From Borreliella bissettiae DN127 (GTDB lineage: Bacteria > Spirochaetota > Spirochaetia > Borreliales > Borreliaceae): 64,000 nucleotides of DNA. Location: assembly GCF_000222305.1 (NCBI RefSeq), contig NC_015921.1, forward strand, positions 744,001 through 808,000, given 5' to 3'. A program made the translations under genes and the position numbers. A model generated the notes under the pieces. It saw only the letters and a list, made by a program, of their open reading frames with translations. It did not search any database and had not been told where the DNA came from. Every line of letters begins with the position of its first letter. Position 1 is the first letter of the stretch. Shown one piece after another: positions 45,449 to 53,965 of the stretch.

Positions 45449-45907
45449 CTAATCCTTAGGGTTGTTGGAAGCACATTTATTGCTTTTTGTATTTTTTTTG
45501 GTTTGGATAATGCAGCTTGATAAAAAATAATAAATTAAACCTATTGCGATTGATATAAGGTAAAAATTTTGATTCTTGGAAAGGGGTTTTTGTAAGGTTA
45601 ATATTTGCCCTTGGTTATATTGATCTTTATTGTTGTTAGTTTTTATTACTGTTGAGTTTTTTGGGTAGTAGCCCAATTTTTTAGCTTCTTTTAGAATTTC
45701 TGATTTAGATACCTGCAGGTTAATATATCTTGCTTTTAATTCTTTTTGAATTTCTTTTAGTTTTTCGATGTGATTTTTTATTAATATTAAGTTGTTATCC
45801 AATTTTTGATAATTAACAAATCCTCTTTCTCCAAATATGGGAGCTATTATAAAATAGCTCAGTATTCCCGAGTAAAAAGACATTGCAATTTTTTTATAAA
45901 CGGTCAT
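45449..45907 (-). CDS. FtsB/DivIC-like septum formation protein (tentative)
   Basis: 152 residues. N-terminal membrane helix (~10-26), then GERGFVNYQKLDNNL leading into a coiled coil (~35-75) and SEILKEAKKLGYYPKNSTVI. This follows the FtsB/DivIC pattern of one membrane helix, a short Gly-containing linker, a heptad region, then an A(R/K)-x-LG-x-x-(K/R)PGE-type end. Unlike most family members it has a second hydrophobic segment near the C terminus (YLISIAIGLIYYFLSS). If correct, it is part of the divisome. 6 nt upstream of oppB, so they may share a transcript. Confidence 0.55.
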   Translation of the reverse strand: MTVYKKIAMSFYSGILSYFIIAPIFGERGFVNYQKLDNNLILIKNHIEKLKEIQKELKARYINLQVSKSEILKEAKKLGYYPKNSTVIKTNNNKDQYNQGQILTLQKPLSKNQNFYLISIAIGLIYYFLSSCIIQTKKNTKSNKCASNNPKD

Positions 45908-46004
45908 ATAGCTTGTAATTATATTCTTAATATACTATATTTACAAGTAGTTAAAGTTGGTTTAGATTGTAGTTTTGTTAGTAGTTTTGGAGAGCAAATT
46001 TGGC

Positions 46005-47117
46005 ATGAAGGAAAGTATTTTTTTTATCAAGGAAGGTCCCAAGGAAGTTAATTTTGATATTGAAAAGGTATTTTTAAGAGGTGAGTCTGTTGATATTATT
46101 CCCACAACTTCAGATAATCTTAAAACTTTTTTAGACGAAAAGCTGTTAAAACTCGATAAAATATTAAAAGAAAGACATGGCGAGTTGATTAATTGCTTAA
46201 AGGACGTTGAGCTTCGTGTTGAGAGAGTTGAAAAAGAAATGCTTGATAATAGTCTTAAGCCTGTTCAAAGGGATTTTATTTCTTATGATTCGAAGGCTTT
46301 GGAAAAAAAGTCATCTGTCTCAGATGACTTTTTTTCCAAAAAAGAAGATAATTTGCCCAATATTTCTATTGGTCAGGAAGAATTAGATGCGCTTCTTGAA
46401 GGTATCAATTATGCCCCAAAAGAAAATGAAGAAGTTCAGCACGATGTTAACTTTAATAGAGATAAAGATTTAAGCTTGATTAGCAATTTTCATGTGGCTG
46501 ATAATTTGTCTAATAATAATATTTTAAAAAAAGAAGATATTGATGTTGGCAGTGATAATGTGTCCACAGAAAATATTGATTTAAATAATAATAACGATCA
46601 CAGTGAAAAATTGGAGAGCTTTGTAGATAATAAGCAACGTTTAGATTTGATTGATGAAAATGGTAGCAATTGTGCGATTCTTGAGAGCTCTGGTGAACGT
46701 TTTGAGCTAAAAGAATTTGATGACTTTGAAAATATTTTAAAAGAGGACTTAGATTCTAAGGTTGCCGAGGGTTCTTTCCCTAATGATGGGGAGAAAAATT
46801 TGTATGATAATTTGAGTGATGAAGTAAATCAAAACCAAAGCAATGATTTTGCTAATTATGAAAAGCCCAGCTCTCAAAGCATAACCAAGGATCCTTCTAA
46901 TTTTAATTTTAATGATGTTGAAAAGGTTGTGAGTAAATTTAATGCTCAAGAATCTTTAAATAATGTTGCGCTAAGTAGTGATGAAAAAGCTATATTAATA
47001 AATTTTATTGATAGAGTAGAAAGTGAGCTTGAATTAAATCCTAATAGAAATATTTTTAAAATTAAACAAGAGTATGAAGTTTTAAAAAAAGTTAAATTTT
47101 TGCTTGCCAAAGGTTAA
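46005..47117 (+). CDS. acidic coiled-coil protein, unknown function
   Basis: 370 residues from ATG 46005 (GGAG ~11 nt upstream; an upstream in-frame TTG at 45975 is possible). No signal peptide or membrane helix. The N-terminal ~95 residues include a coiled coil (LDEKLLKLDKILKERHGELINCLKD). The centre (~100-310) is Asp/Glu/Asn/Ser-rich and looks disordered, with a short DELDALL-like motif (IGQEELDALLEGI). The C-terminal ~60 residues are predicted helical. The ELDALLEG stretch resembles short docking motifs of chemotaxis and flagellar proteins, but that is only a resemblance. A perfect 20-bp-arm hairpin lies inside the coding sequence. Confidence 0.65.
   Translation: MKESIFFIKEGPKEVNFDIEKVFLRGESVDIIPTTSDNLKTFLDEKLLKLDKILKERHGELINCLKDVELRVERVEKEMLDNSLKPVQRDFISYDSKALEKKSSVSDDFFSKKEDNLPNISIGQEELDALLEGINYAPKENEEVQHDVNFNRDKDLSLISNFHVADNLSNNNILKKEDIDVGSDNVSTENIDLNNNNDHSEKLESFVDNKQRLDLIDENGSNCAILESSGERFELKEFDDFENILKEDLDSKVAEGSFPNDGEKNLYDNLSDEVNQNQSNDFANYEKPSSQSITKDPSNFNFNDVEKVVSKFNAQESLNNVALSSDEKAILINFIDRVESELELNPNRNIFKIKQEYEVLKKVKFLLAKG
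46298..46340. repeat. perfect 20-bp-arm inverted repeat inside a CDS
   Basis: Arms TTTGGAAAAAAAGTCATCTG and CAGATGACTTTTTTTCCAAA separated by TCT. It encodes EKKSSVSDDFFSKK of the acidic protein. The shape is that of an intrinsic terminator (GC-containing apex, A/T-rich base with seven T), but it sits ~780 nt before the stop codon. Confidence 0.9.
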
Positions 47118-47239
47118 AAATCTATTCGTTTAAATTCTATTTTTTACAAAAATTCTTAATTTTTAAATTAATTTTTGATATCGGGATGTTTTTGTTCTAA
47201 CTTATTAAGTTAAATTTAAAAGATATTATCAGCAAAGCC

Positions 47240-47275
47240 AAACAACATTTTATCAAAAAAGATAAAATGTTGTTT
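47240..47275. terminator. terminator hairpin, 15-bp stem
   Basis: AAACAACATTTTATC-AAAAAA-GATAAAATGTTGTTT followed by TTGTT, ~120 nt after the acidic-protein gene (+) and before the convergent minus-strand cluster. Likely works in both directions. Confidence 0.8.
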
Positions 47276-47331
47276 TTGTTATGGTTACATTTTAATTCTA
47301 TTTATTTTTATATTTTTTATATATAGCAAGA

Positions 47332-48345
47332 TCAATCTGCATTTTCGTGATGTTCATGATGATCTTCTTGATTATCATTGCTAGAAGTATTGTCTTTTTC
47401 TAATAATTTTTTTTCTAAGTCAAATACATCAAAAAAAGTCCATTTGCTAGTAGTGTAGTAATATTCATCTTTATCTTTTTTGATTAATATGTCTTTGTCA
47501 TTTTCTTCTTTTTTATTAAAATAAACTTCAATATTATTGACACTTTTATTGCTCCATTGGGCTTGAATCTTGTATTGAAGATTATAGTCATCTATTTTAG
47601 ATTTATCAATTTCAAGTCCATCAGCTTTAAATTCAGCAATAATATTTAAAGGTCTTTCCTTTACCATTTTTTGGTTATTTAAAAAATAAAGACCATCTTT
47701 AGTGGTAATTTCATAGTTATTATTTATATTATTTTCATTTTCTTTGTTTAATTTTCTTATTATTTCAAATGATAAAGTTTCTAATTTTGTGTTTTTTTCT
47801 TGGAATAATGTAGTATCTGAGAATGTATTGTAAGAATTTCCTTTATATGATAAGAAAATGTTTTTTGTTAAGTAAACATTTTCATCGCTGCCTTTAATGT
47901 ATGCTAGTCTTGAATCGCCTTCTCCTGATTTTCCAACAAAAATTTCTGTTAACAGTTTATTATTATTGTCAAATAATTTAAAACTTGGGTTTTCTCCAAT
48001 GCCCAGTTCTTTGTGTTTTTTTTGATCTCTGCTTACAAGTTTGTTTTTTTGAAGCTCGTCTAATGCTTTGATTAGAGAGTTAACTTTTTTATTGTCAACA
48101 GGAATATTTTGTTTATTGTATGTTAGCATCCAATCTTTGCCAAGTTTTGTTAGTGTTCCTTCAAGCTCTGTTTCAATTTTAGAAATTGAATTAAAGTCAA
48201 AATCAAAAAATTTTTCTTCCAGGATTCTTGCTACTTTATTTTCATTTGAAAAAATTATTCCCAATAAGAATGTAGATGTTAACACTACTATTATTAATAT
48301 TTTTATTTTTTCTTTATTGACTGAGAATATTTTTGGTTTTGTCAT
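47332..48345 (-). CDS. DUF4340-type accessory protein of ABC cluster
   Basis: 337 residues from ATG 48345, which has AAGGAG 8 nt upstream; the longer frame to 48405 overlaps the preceding gene. One N-terminal membrane helix (~15-35), then an extracytoplasmic beta-rich domain with FDFNSISKIETELEGTLTKLGKDWML and ELGIGENPSFKLF, the pattern of DUF4340 proteins that accompany Gld-type ABC exporters. His-rich C terminus (DHHEHHENAD) may bind metal. Last of the four-gene cluster. Function unknown. Confidence 0.7.
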   Translation of the reverse strand: MTKPKIFSVNKEKIKILIIVVLTSTFLLGIIFSNENKVARILEEKFFDFDFNSISKIETELEGTLTKLGKDWMLTYNKQNIPVDNKKVNSLIKALDELQKNKLVSRDQKKHKELGIGENPSFKLFDNNNKLLTEIFVGKSGEGDSRLAYIKGSDENVYLTKNIFLSYKGNSYNTFSDTTLFQEKNTKLETLSFEIIRKLNKENENNINNNYEITTKDGLYFLNNQKMVKERPLNIIAEFKADGLEIDKSKIDDYNLQYKIQAQWSNKSVNNIEVYFNKKEENDKDILIKKDKDEYYYTTSKWTFFDVFDLEKKLLEKDNTSSNDNQEDHHEHHENAD

Positions 48346-48364
48346 AAATACTCCTTTGTTCTTA

Positions 48365-49873
48365 TTAATTTGCTTTTCTTTTTCTAGTAAATCTAACAAG
48401 TCCAAATATTAATATTATTGTTGGAAGAATAATTAAGTTAACAACTATTAATGAAAACTTTGCATTGACCATTTCGTTTGAAGAGCTTGCAAATTTTAAT
48501 TTAGCTCGTACTTCTCTGGACTTAATATTAAAAAATTCTTCCTTTTGCATTAAATAATCTGAAATTCTTCCTGATAGTTCAAAGTTTGATGGAGAACCGT
48601 TGTACATATAATCACTAAATATCATGCTTGATCCTGTTAGGATTATTTTAGAATTTTTGGAATATTGATCTTTATAAGGACTTTTAATTTTCCCTTCAAT
48701 TGCATATCCTAGTATTTTAATTTTATTCTCTTCAAATTTATTTGGAATTTCAAATGCATTCAAAGATATGTTTGAAAGATTAGGCTCTTTAACTTGCCAT
48801 GATTGTTTGGAGCTTGCAAATAGAGGTAAAAATTTTACTTCTGTTTCGTCCTTTTTTATAAGTTCTAATGAGCTGCTCCAAGGAATTGTAGCTGTATAAA
48901 AATTTTTAAGTAATGGCATATCTTTTTTTACAATATTGCTTTTATCTATTAAAATCCATGGATAGTAAGTTTGGAAATTGCCGCCCAAAAAGATTGTGGG
49001 AGCTCTTTTATCAAGAATAATATTTTCGTTGTATTTTATACCATAACTTTCAAATAGATCAAATAGGCTGGATTTAATAGGAGTTATGCCATATGGATTT
49101 TGAGGATTGTAGTCAATTGAGCTTGTTGCAACAAATATTTTTCCATCATTGACAACAAAATCGTCAATTTTTTTTGCAATTTCTTTATCAATTTCTTTAG
49201 CGCCAATAATGAATAATCCATTTATATCTTTTCTAATGTCTTCTAATTTTTCAGTTTTTAAATCTATTTCTTTTATTTCAATTCCAAATGCTTTTTTCAT
49301 TATTTCTGAAAAGTTTTTGTGTGCTTCTTTTAAAGTGCTGTCTCCAAAAGCAAGCCCTAGAACTTTTTTTGTATTGTTTATTAGCTTGTCAAGTACATTT
49401 GCAAGGTCATATTCTAAATTACTAATTTCTGTTACAACCGGTATTACTTCTCTTTTTCCCTCGTAAATAATCTCAATTCCTGAGTATATTTTAAGTATTG
49501 AGAGCTGATTAATATCTCTTAAATCGATTTGCTGAGAAGGAATGCCAATGTGCTCTAATGGCGTTGAAATTTTATCAGCGTCAAGTTCTTTATAAATTAC
49601 CTTACCTTTTGAAGCATCAGAAAAACTTATTAAAAAATTTTTTATTTGGCTTGGAAAAGCAAAATAGTTTTCAAGGCTTCCCGAATTGTAATATGTTATA
49701 TATATTGTTTCATTTGCACTTGAGAACAAATTTTTTGTAACTTTAGATATTGTAAAAGCTTTGTGTTTTGTAAAGTCTATTTTAAAAATGAAAATAGATA
49801 TATTACAAAAAATCAAAAAGATTATTGTAAGGTTCAGTGTTAGGTTTAAAACTTCATTTTCTTTATTTTTCAT
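48365..49873 (-). CDS. GldG-family ABC auxiliary protein
   Basis: 502 residues with membrane helices at both ends (~10-30 and ~470-490) and a large external domain between. The external domain carries the ABC_transp_aux/GldG features: an ITYYNSGSLENYF start, GLAFGDSTLKEAHKNF, a FIIGAKEIDKEIAKKIDDFV segment like the KPxxPxS/T-type hinge region of the family, and ILTGSSMIFSDYMYN near the end. In other bacteria it partners the GldA/GldF ATPase and permease encoded upstream. GGAGATAAATTT precedes the ATG. Substrate unknown. Confidence 0.78.
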   Translation of the reverse strand: MKNKENEVLNLTLNLTIIFLIFCNISIFIFKIDFTKHKAFTISKVTKNLFSSANETIYITYYNSGSLENYFAFPSQIKNFLISFSDASKGKVIYKELDADKISTPLEHIGIPSQQIDLRDINQLSILKIYSGIEIIYEGKREVIPVVTEISNLEYDLANVLDKLINNTKKVLGLAFGDSTLKEAHKNFSEIMKKAFGIEIKEIDLKTEKLEDIRKDINGLFIIGAKEIDKEIAKKIDDFVVNDGKIFVATSSIDYNPQNPYGITPIKSSLFDLFESYGIKYNENIILDKRAPTIFLGGNFQTYYPWILIDKSNIVKKDMPLLKNFYTATIPWSSSLELIKKDETEVKFLPLFASSKQSWQVKEPNLSNISLNAFEIPNKFEENKIKILGYAIEGKIKSPYKDQYSKNSKIILTGSSMIFSDYMYNGSPSNFELSGRISDYLMQKEEFFNIKSREVRAKLKFASSSNEMVNAKFSLIVVNLIILPTIILIFGLVRFTRKRKAN

Positions 49874-49877
49874 AAAT

Positions 49878-50612
49878 TTATCTCCATTTTTTTAGCGTTA
49901 TGCTGTGTGTGCTTAGTATTAGAAATGTGATTGTGAATGTAATAAAATAAATAAAGTCTGATAAGTTTAATATGCCCATATTAAAATAGCTAAAGTGATT
50001 AGTTATTGAAACAAAATTAAGCATTTCTCCTATTATATTTTCTTTTCCAAAGATCATAACCAATTTTCCAGAAAATAGTACTAATATCAGTGTAAATACG
50101 GTTAGAATGTAAGAGACTATTTGGCTTTTTGTAATAGAGGATATAAATGTTCCCATGCTTAGCACTGAGAGAGAATAAAGAATTATTCCTAGGTATTGAA
50201 GAAATATTATCCCAAGATCAAATTCGCCCATGAAAATTGTCATTATTGTAAGAGGTAAGGTAAGTGAGAATAATATTAAGGTAAATATTTTAAGAGTAAT
50301 AAATTTACCTAAGACTATCTCTTGAGGGCTTAGCGGTAAAGCATAAAGAAGTTCAATGCTTCCTGTTTTGTGTTCTTCTGAGAATACTCCCATGCTAAGT
50401 GCTGGCAGTACCAACATTAAAATAATAGGCATTGAAGAGAAATAAGAGGTAAGAGACGCATTGTCTTTAATAAAAAATCCTGATAAAAAAATAAATGAAA
50501 AGTTTATGAATATTAAAAAAAATAGCATCACAACGTATGCAGTTGGAGTTCCAAATAATATTTTTAGTTCTTTTTTAGAAAGCGATAAAGATTTCTTTAA
50601 ATCTATTTTCAT
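49878..50612 (-). CDS. ABC-2 type permease (GldF-like)
   Basis: 244-residue membrane protein with six hydrophobic segments. KKELKILFGTPTAYVV at the N terminus and MGVFSEEHKTGSIELLYALPLSPQEIVLGKF after helix 2 are typical of ABC-2 permeases of the GldF/NosY type. Its ATG overlaps the ATPase stop by 4 nt and its stop lies 4 nt before the GldG-like gene, so stoichiometric expression is likely. Likely part of an exporter or a mechanical-coupling complex at the cell envelope. Confidence 0.85.
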   Translation of the reverse strand: MKIDLKKSLSLSKKELKILFGTPTAYVVMLFFLIFINFSFIFLSGFFIKDNASLTSYFSSMPIILMLVLPALSMGVFSEEHKTGSIELLYALPLSPQEIVLGKFITLKIFTLILFSLTLPLTIMTIFMGEFDLGIIFLQYLGIILYSLSVLSMGTFISSITKSQIVSYILTVFTLILVLFSGKLVMIFGKENIIGEMLNFVSITNHFSYFNMGILNLSDFIYFITFTITFLILSTHSITLKKWR

Positions 50613-51538
50613 TTTTCTCTCTCCTTGGTTAATTTGCTAAATATCTTTTCAAGGCTTTCATGTTTTGGGATCATTGCTTTTAAGATTATATTATTTTTTA
50701 CTATGTAGCTAAAGAGATCTTCTTCTGTTTTGCCTTGAGATATTTTTAATGAAATATTTAAGTCTTTTTCGTGTTCTTCAAGCTTTATTAATGTAAAAAT
50801 ATCATTTTTGTTATTGAAAATTTTTTTTTCATTTTCAGATTTTTTTAAAACTATTAATTCTATTTCAATCTCTTTAAGTTTATTTTTAATAATATTTTCT
50901 TTTGTGTCATCAGCAACAATTACTCCGTTGTTGACAATAATTATTCTTTTACAAATAGATTCTACTTCACTTAGTATGTGTGAAGAGAATAATATTGTAC
51001 TTTCTTTTGCAAGTTCTCTTAAAAATTCTTTAAATTCAATTATTTGATTTGGATCAAGACCATTTGTTGGCTCATCAAGTATTACAAGTTTAGGATTGTT
51101 TATTAAAGCGCCAGCTATTCCTACTCTTTGTTTAAATCCTTTTGAGAGTTGAGAAATCAGCTTATCTTCAACTTCTTTTAATTTGAATATGCTTACTACT
51201 TTATCAATTTCTTTTTTTAATTTTTTAACACCTTTTATTTCTGATATGAACTTTAAATATTCCTTAACAGAAAGTTCTGGATAAAGAGCTAGTTTTTCAG
51301 GAACATATCCTATTTGTTGTAGTATTTCTTTTGAATGCTCTACAATGTCTTTCCCAAAAATTTTTACATTACCTTTGCTTGGATAATGAAATGATGTTAA
51401 GATTTTGATTAATGTGGACTTTCCGGCTCCGTTTGGGCCAAGTATGCCAAGTACTTCGCCTTCTTCAACCCTAAAGCTAACATTAAATAGTGCTGTAAAT
51501 GGCCCATACATTTTAGTAACTTTTTCTACATTTATCAT
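50609..51538 (-). CDS. ABC transporter ATPase (GldA-like)
   Basis: 309 residues: Walker A GPNGAGKST, Q-loop QQIGYVPE, signature LSKGFKQRVGIAGAL, Walker B LVILDEPTNGLD and switch His in ILFSSHILSEVE, all intact. The C-terminal ~85 residues form an extra regulatory domain, as in CcmA/NatA/GldA-type ATPases. ATG at 51538 follows GGAGG. First gene of the ABC cluster, 8 nt after rnz. It energises the ABC-2 permease encoded next. Confidence 0.9.
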   Translation of the reverse strand: MINVEKVTKMYGPFTALFNVSFRVEEGEVLGILGPNGAGKSTLIKILTSFHYPSKGNVKIFGKDIVEHSKEILQQIGYVPEKLALYPELSVKEYLKFISEIKGVKKLKKEIDKVVSIFKLKEVEDKLISQLSKGFKQRVGIAGALINNPKLVILDEPTNGLDPNQIIEFKEFLRELAKESTILFSSHILSEVESICKRIIIVNNGVIVADDTKENIIKNKLKEIEIELIVLKKSENEKKIFNNKNDIFTLIKLEEHEKDLNISLKISQGKTEEDLFSYIVKNNIILKAMIPKHESLEKIFSKLTKEREK

Positions 51539-51546
51539 ATATCCTC

Positions 51547-52506
51547 CTATTTAATAATAAAGTTATTTTTGTTTGCTTCAAGTCTCATCCCATCTCTTGT
51601 TAAAAAAATTTCTCCGTCTGGATATTCCAATTTTGCCTCCTTTAGTAAGTTTTCAAGATCTTTTCTTAATGTATATCTTTCGCTAAAATGAATAAGGCCT
51701 GTTTGTAAAACTTTTGCTTGCTTGACAATATTTGCAGCTTCACCAGCTGTTAAGTGAAGTTTTTTATCTGCTTCTTTTTTTAGCTCATTTTTAAATGTGC
51801 TCTCAATTATTACAAGGTTAAAATTTTTGATTTGTTGTATTAGTTCTTTAAAATAACCAGTATCTGTAAGGTATGCAACTTTTAGTCCTTTTTTAGATTT
51901 CCCAAGTATTTCTAATGGCTTTATAATTTTTCCGTTTACCAATATTTCTTTTCCATCTTGCAGGGCTTTTCTAATAGGCCCTTTAGGAATATTTAACTCT
52001 TCTGCTTTTTCTGTATTGAATTTCCCAGGTTTATCTTTTTCTATGAATAAATATCCAACACATTCTATTGAATGTTTTAGTTTGGTGTATTCAATTTTTT
52101 TTGTTTTATCCTCATATATTATTTTGTCGGTTTTATCTATGATTATTTCTTTATAAATTATTTCATAGTTTTTATATATTTTAAGCATATTTATATTGGC
52201 TTTTGTATAGTTTTTTATTCCAACAGGCCCAGCAATTATTAATGGGTCTTTTCTTGTTTCTCCACTTTGTGACATCAGCATCACTATTCCGAGTAGTCCT
52301 GTGATGTGATCAGCATGCAAATGTGTAATACAAATCATTTTTATTTTTTGCCAAGATATTTTTTGCTTTCTTAAAGACATTTGAGCTCCTTCTCCACAAT
52401 CGAATAAAAAATTATCCCCATTGTATTCGATTAGCACGGACGACAAATATCTGTTATGGAGCGGCCTTGTTCCCCCAGTCCCTATAATATTAATATTGAA
52501 TCCCAA
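51547..52506 (-). CDS. rnz: ribonuclease Z
   Basis: 319-residue metallo-beta-lactamase-fold nuclease that trims tRNA 3' trailers. Motif [11 protein letters not shown] (HxHxDH), N-terminal [16 protein letters not shown] with the RNase Z substrate-binding Arg/Asn, and LTDTGYF and HLTAGEAA later in the protein; HFSERY carries the last His. Since the three tRNAs here lack encoded CCA, this processing route fits. TTG start at 52506 is preceded by AGGAG at 8 nt. Probably cotranscribed with the downstream ABC cluster. Confidence 0.93.
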   Translation of the reverse strand: MGFNINIIGTGGTRPLHNRYLSSVLIEYNGDNFLFDCGEGAQMSLRKQKISWQKIKMICITHLHADHITGLLGIVMLMSQSGETRKDPLIIAGPVGIKNYTKANINMLKIYKNYEIIYKEIIIDKTDKIIYEDKTKKIEYTKLKHSIECVGYLFIEKDKPGKFNTEKAEELNIPKGPIRKALQDGKEILVNGKIIKPLEILGKSKKGLKVAYLTDTGYFKELIQQIKNFNLVIIESTFKNELKKEADKKLHLTAGEAANIVKQAKVLQTGLIHFSERYTLRKDLENLLKEAKLEYPDGEIFLTRDGMRLEANKNNFIIK

Positions 52507-52697
52507 AGATTATTCTCCTGGTTTGTTCTGAAAGTATTAATTAATTTTAATTGGTTTGTTAAATTTTGCCTCACTTTCTAGTTTCTCTTTGGATAAGAAT
52601 TATTTTAGCTTAACTTAAACATTATATTATTTTTTTTTGAATTTAGAAATATTAAGAGATATAATCGTGTATTAGCATAAATTTGAAAATTTTGATT

Positions 52698-53765
52698 TTA
52701 AGAATGATCCAAAATATTATAGTATTTTTCATATCTTTTAATATTATAATGATTTGGAATTTTGTCAATTTTTTCAATATTATTAATCAATAAATTAGAT
52801 AAGTATGGTGCCATTGATATGCCCCTTGTTCCAAACCCATTTAATATGAAGATATTTTTATACTTGGGGTGTTCTCCTAAGAAAGGCTCTCTGTCAAGGG
52901 TTGAAGGTCTTATGTGGGCTTTTTGATCAATAACTTTGCATTTTAGATTTGTTATTTTTTTAAATTTTCCCAATAATTCTAATTTTGCCCATTCATTTGT
53001 AAGCGTATTCCAAGTGTTCCATTCGTAAGTGCCCCCAAGGTAAAATTTATTGCCCTTTAAGTGAATTAAAGATACGTGTCTATTGTAAACCTCTTTAAAA
53101 TTTAATTTGTTACATTCTAATATAATGATTTCTCCTTTTGCAGGCTCAAATGGGAGATAAGAAAAAAATCCTTTGAGTTTTTCTTTATATCCTTTTGCAA
53201 ATATTAATTTTTCAAATTTGAAATCTTCTATTTTGAAAGAACTTTCTTCAAGATTAATTTGATTTTCGTCTATATTTTTGTTTATATATGAATTTTTTTT
53301 GATTATATATTTTTTAATATTTTTTATGTAGATTTTTGTATTAATTCTGGCGCCTTTTATTATCATTCCGCCGTTAGAGTCGTTTGAGAAATTGTAAATT
53401 TTTCCATCTTGTATTTTTAAAATAAAGTTTTTTATGTTTTTATCATTTTGAAGTTTATCAATCAGTTCATTTTTTTGATTTTCAGTAGTAAAAGGTCTAA
53501 AAATATTTTTTTCTATAAAAAAATTAGATTTAATGGTTTTTTCAATTTCTTGATAGTAGTTTTTTGCAAATTCAAAAATATTTGGCTCTCTCCAGGCAAT
53601 GTTCATTTTCCTACCCATAATAGGATTAATAAGTCCGCCCGCTACTATTGTTGCTTTTGTATCTTCATTGTCAAAAAGAATTACTTTTTTATTTCTTTTA
53701 AGCAGTTCGTAAGTAACAGTGCTTCCTGCTATTCCTCCCCCAATAACTGCAAATTCATAATGCAT
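52698..53765 (-). CDS. FAD-dependent oxidoreductase (DAO family)
   Basis: 355 residues. N-terminal dinucleotide-binding VIGGGIAGSTVTYELLKRNKKVILFD, then AGGLINPIMGRKMNIAWREPN, a central substrate region, and the C-terminal FAD contact HIRPSTLDREPFLGEHPKYKNIFILNGFGTRGISMAPYLS. It belongs to the glycine oxidase/ThiO and MnmC-C group. No thiamine pathway genes are nearby. A tempting role is the oxidase step feeding the stand-alone MnmD encoded at 35619-36296; this is inference. AAGGAG precedes the ATG. ~190 bp upstream of rnz. Confidence 0.78.
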   Translation of the reverse strand: MHYEFAVIGGGIAGSTVTYELLKRNKKVILFDNEDTKATIVAGGLINPIMGRKMNIAWREPNIFEFAKNYYQEIEKTIKSNFFIEKNIFRPFTTENQKNELIDKLQNDKNIKNFILKIQDGKIYNFSNDSNGGMIIKGARINTKIYIKNIKKYIIKKNSYINKNIDENQINLEESSFKIEDFKFEKLIFAKGYKEKLKGFFSYLPFEPAKGEIIILECNKLNFKEVYNRHVSLIHLKGNKFYLGGTYEWNTWNTLTNEWAKLELLGKFKKITNLKCKVIDQKAHIRPSTLDREPFLGEHPKYKNIFILNGFGTRGISMAPYLSNLLINNIEKIDKIPNHYNIKRYEKYYNILDHS

Positions 53766-53904
53766 TATAAACTCCTTTTTGAATTTTACTTATTTGTAAA
53801 ATTTAGAGTATTTTTTGGCTTTGATGAAGTTTGATTAAAGATTTATTAGTCTTTTTCTTTTTATAAAGTAAGTGCAATTGTTTAATTTTTGTGCTTTTTT
53901 ATCA

Positions 53905-53933
53905 TTTAAAAACCTTTTATTTTCAATTATAAT
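53905..53933 (+). promoter_or_regulatory. candidate clpP2 promoter
   Basis: TTTAAA at 53905-53910, 17 bp, TATAAT at 53928-53933; predicted start ~53940. Confidence 0.45.
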
Positions 53934-53965
53934 ATATCATTATGTTTTTGTATAAGGGATGTTTT

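Noticed and set aside
48346..48405. N-terminal extension of the DUF4340-type protein
   Set aside because: It overlaps the upstream gene, whereas the ATG at 48345 has AAGGAG at ideal spacing and begins just before the membrane helix.
53448..53834. 128-codon plus-strand frame antisense to the FAD oxidoreductase
   Set aside because: Phe/Lys/Asn-rich low-quality sequence with no ribosome binding site; the minus-strand gene has clear FAD motifs and AAGGAG.
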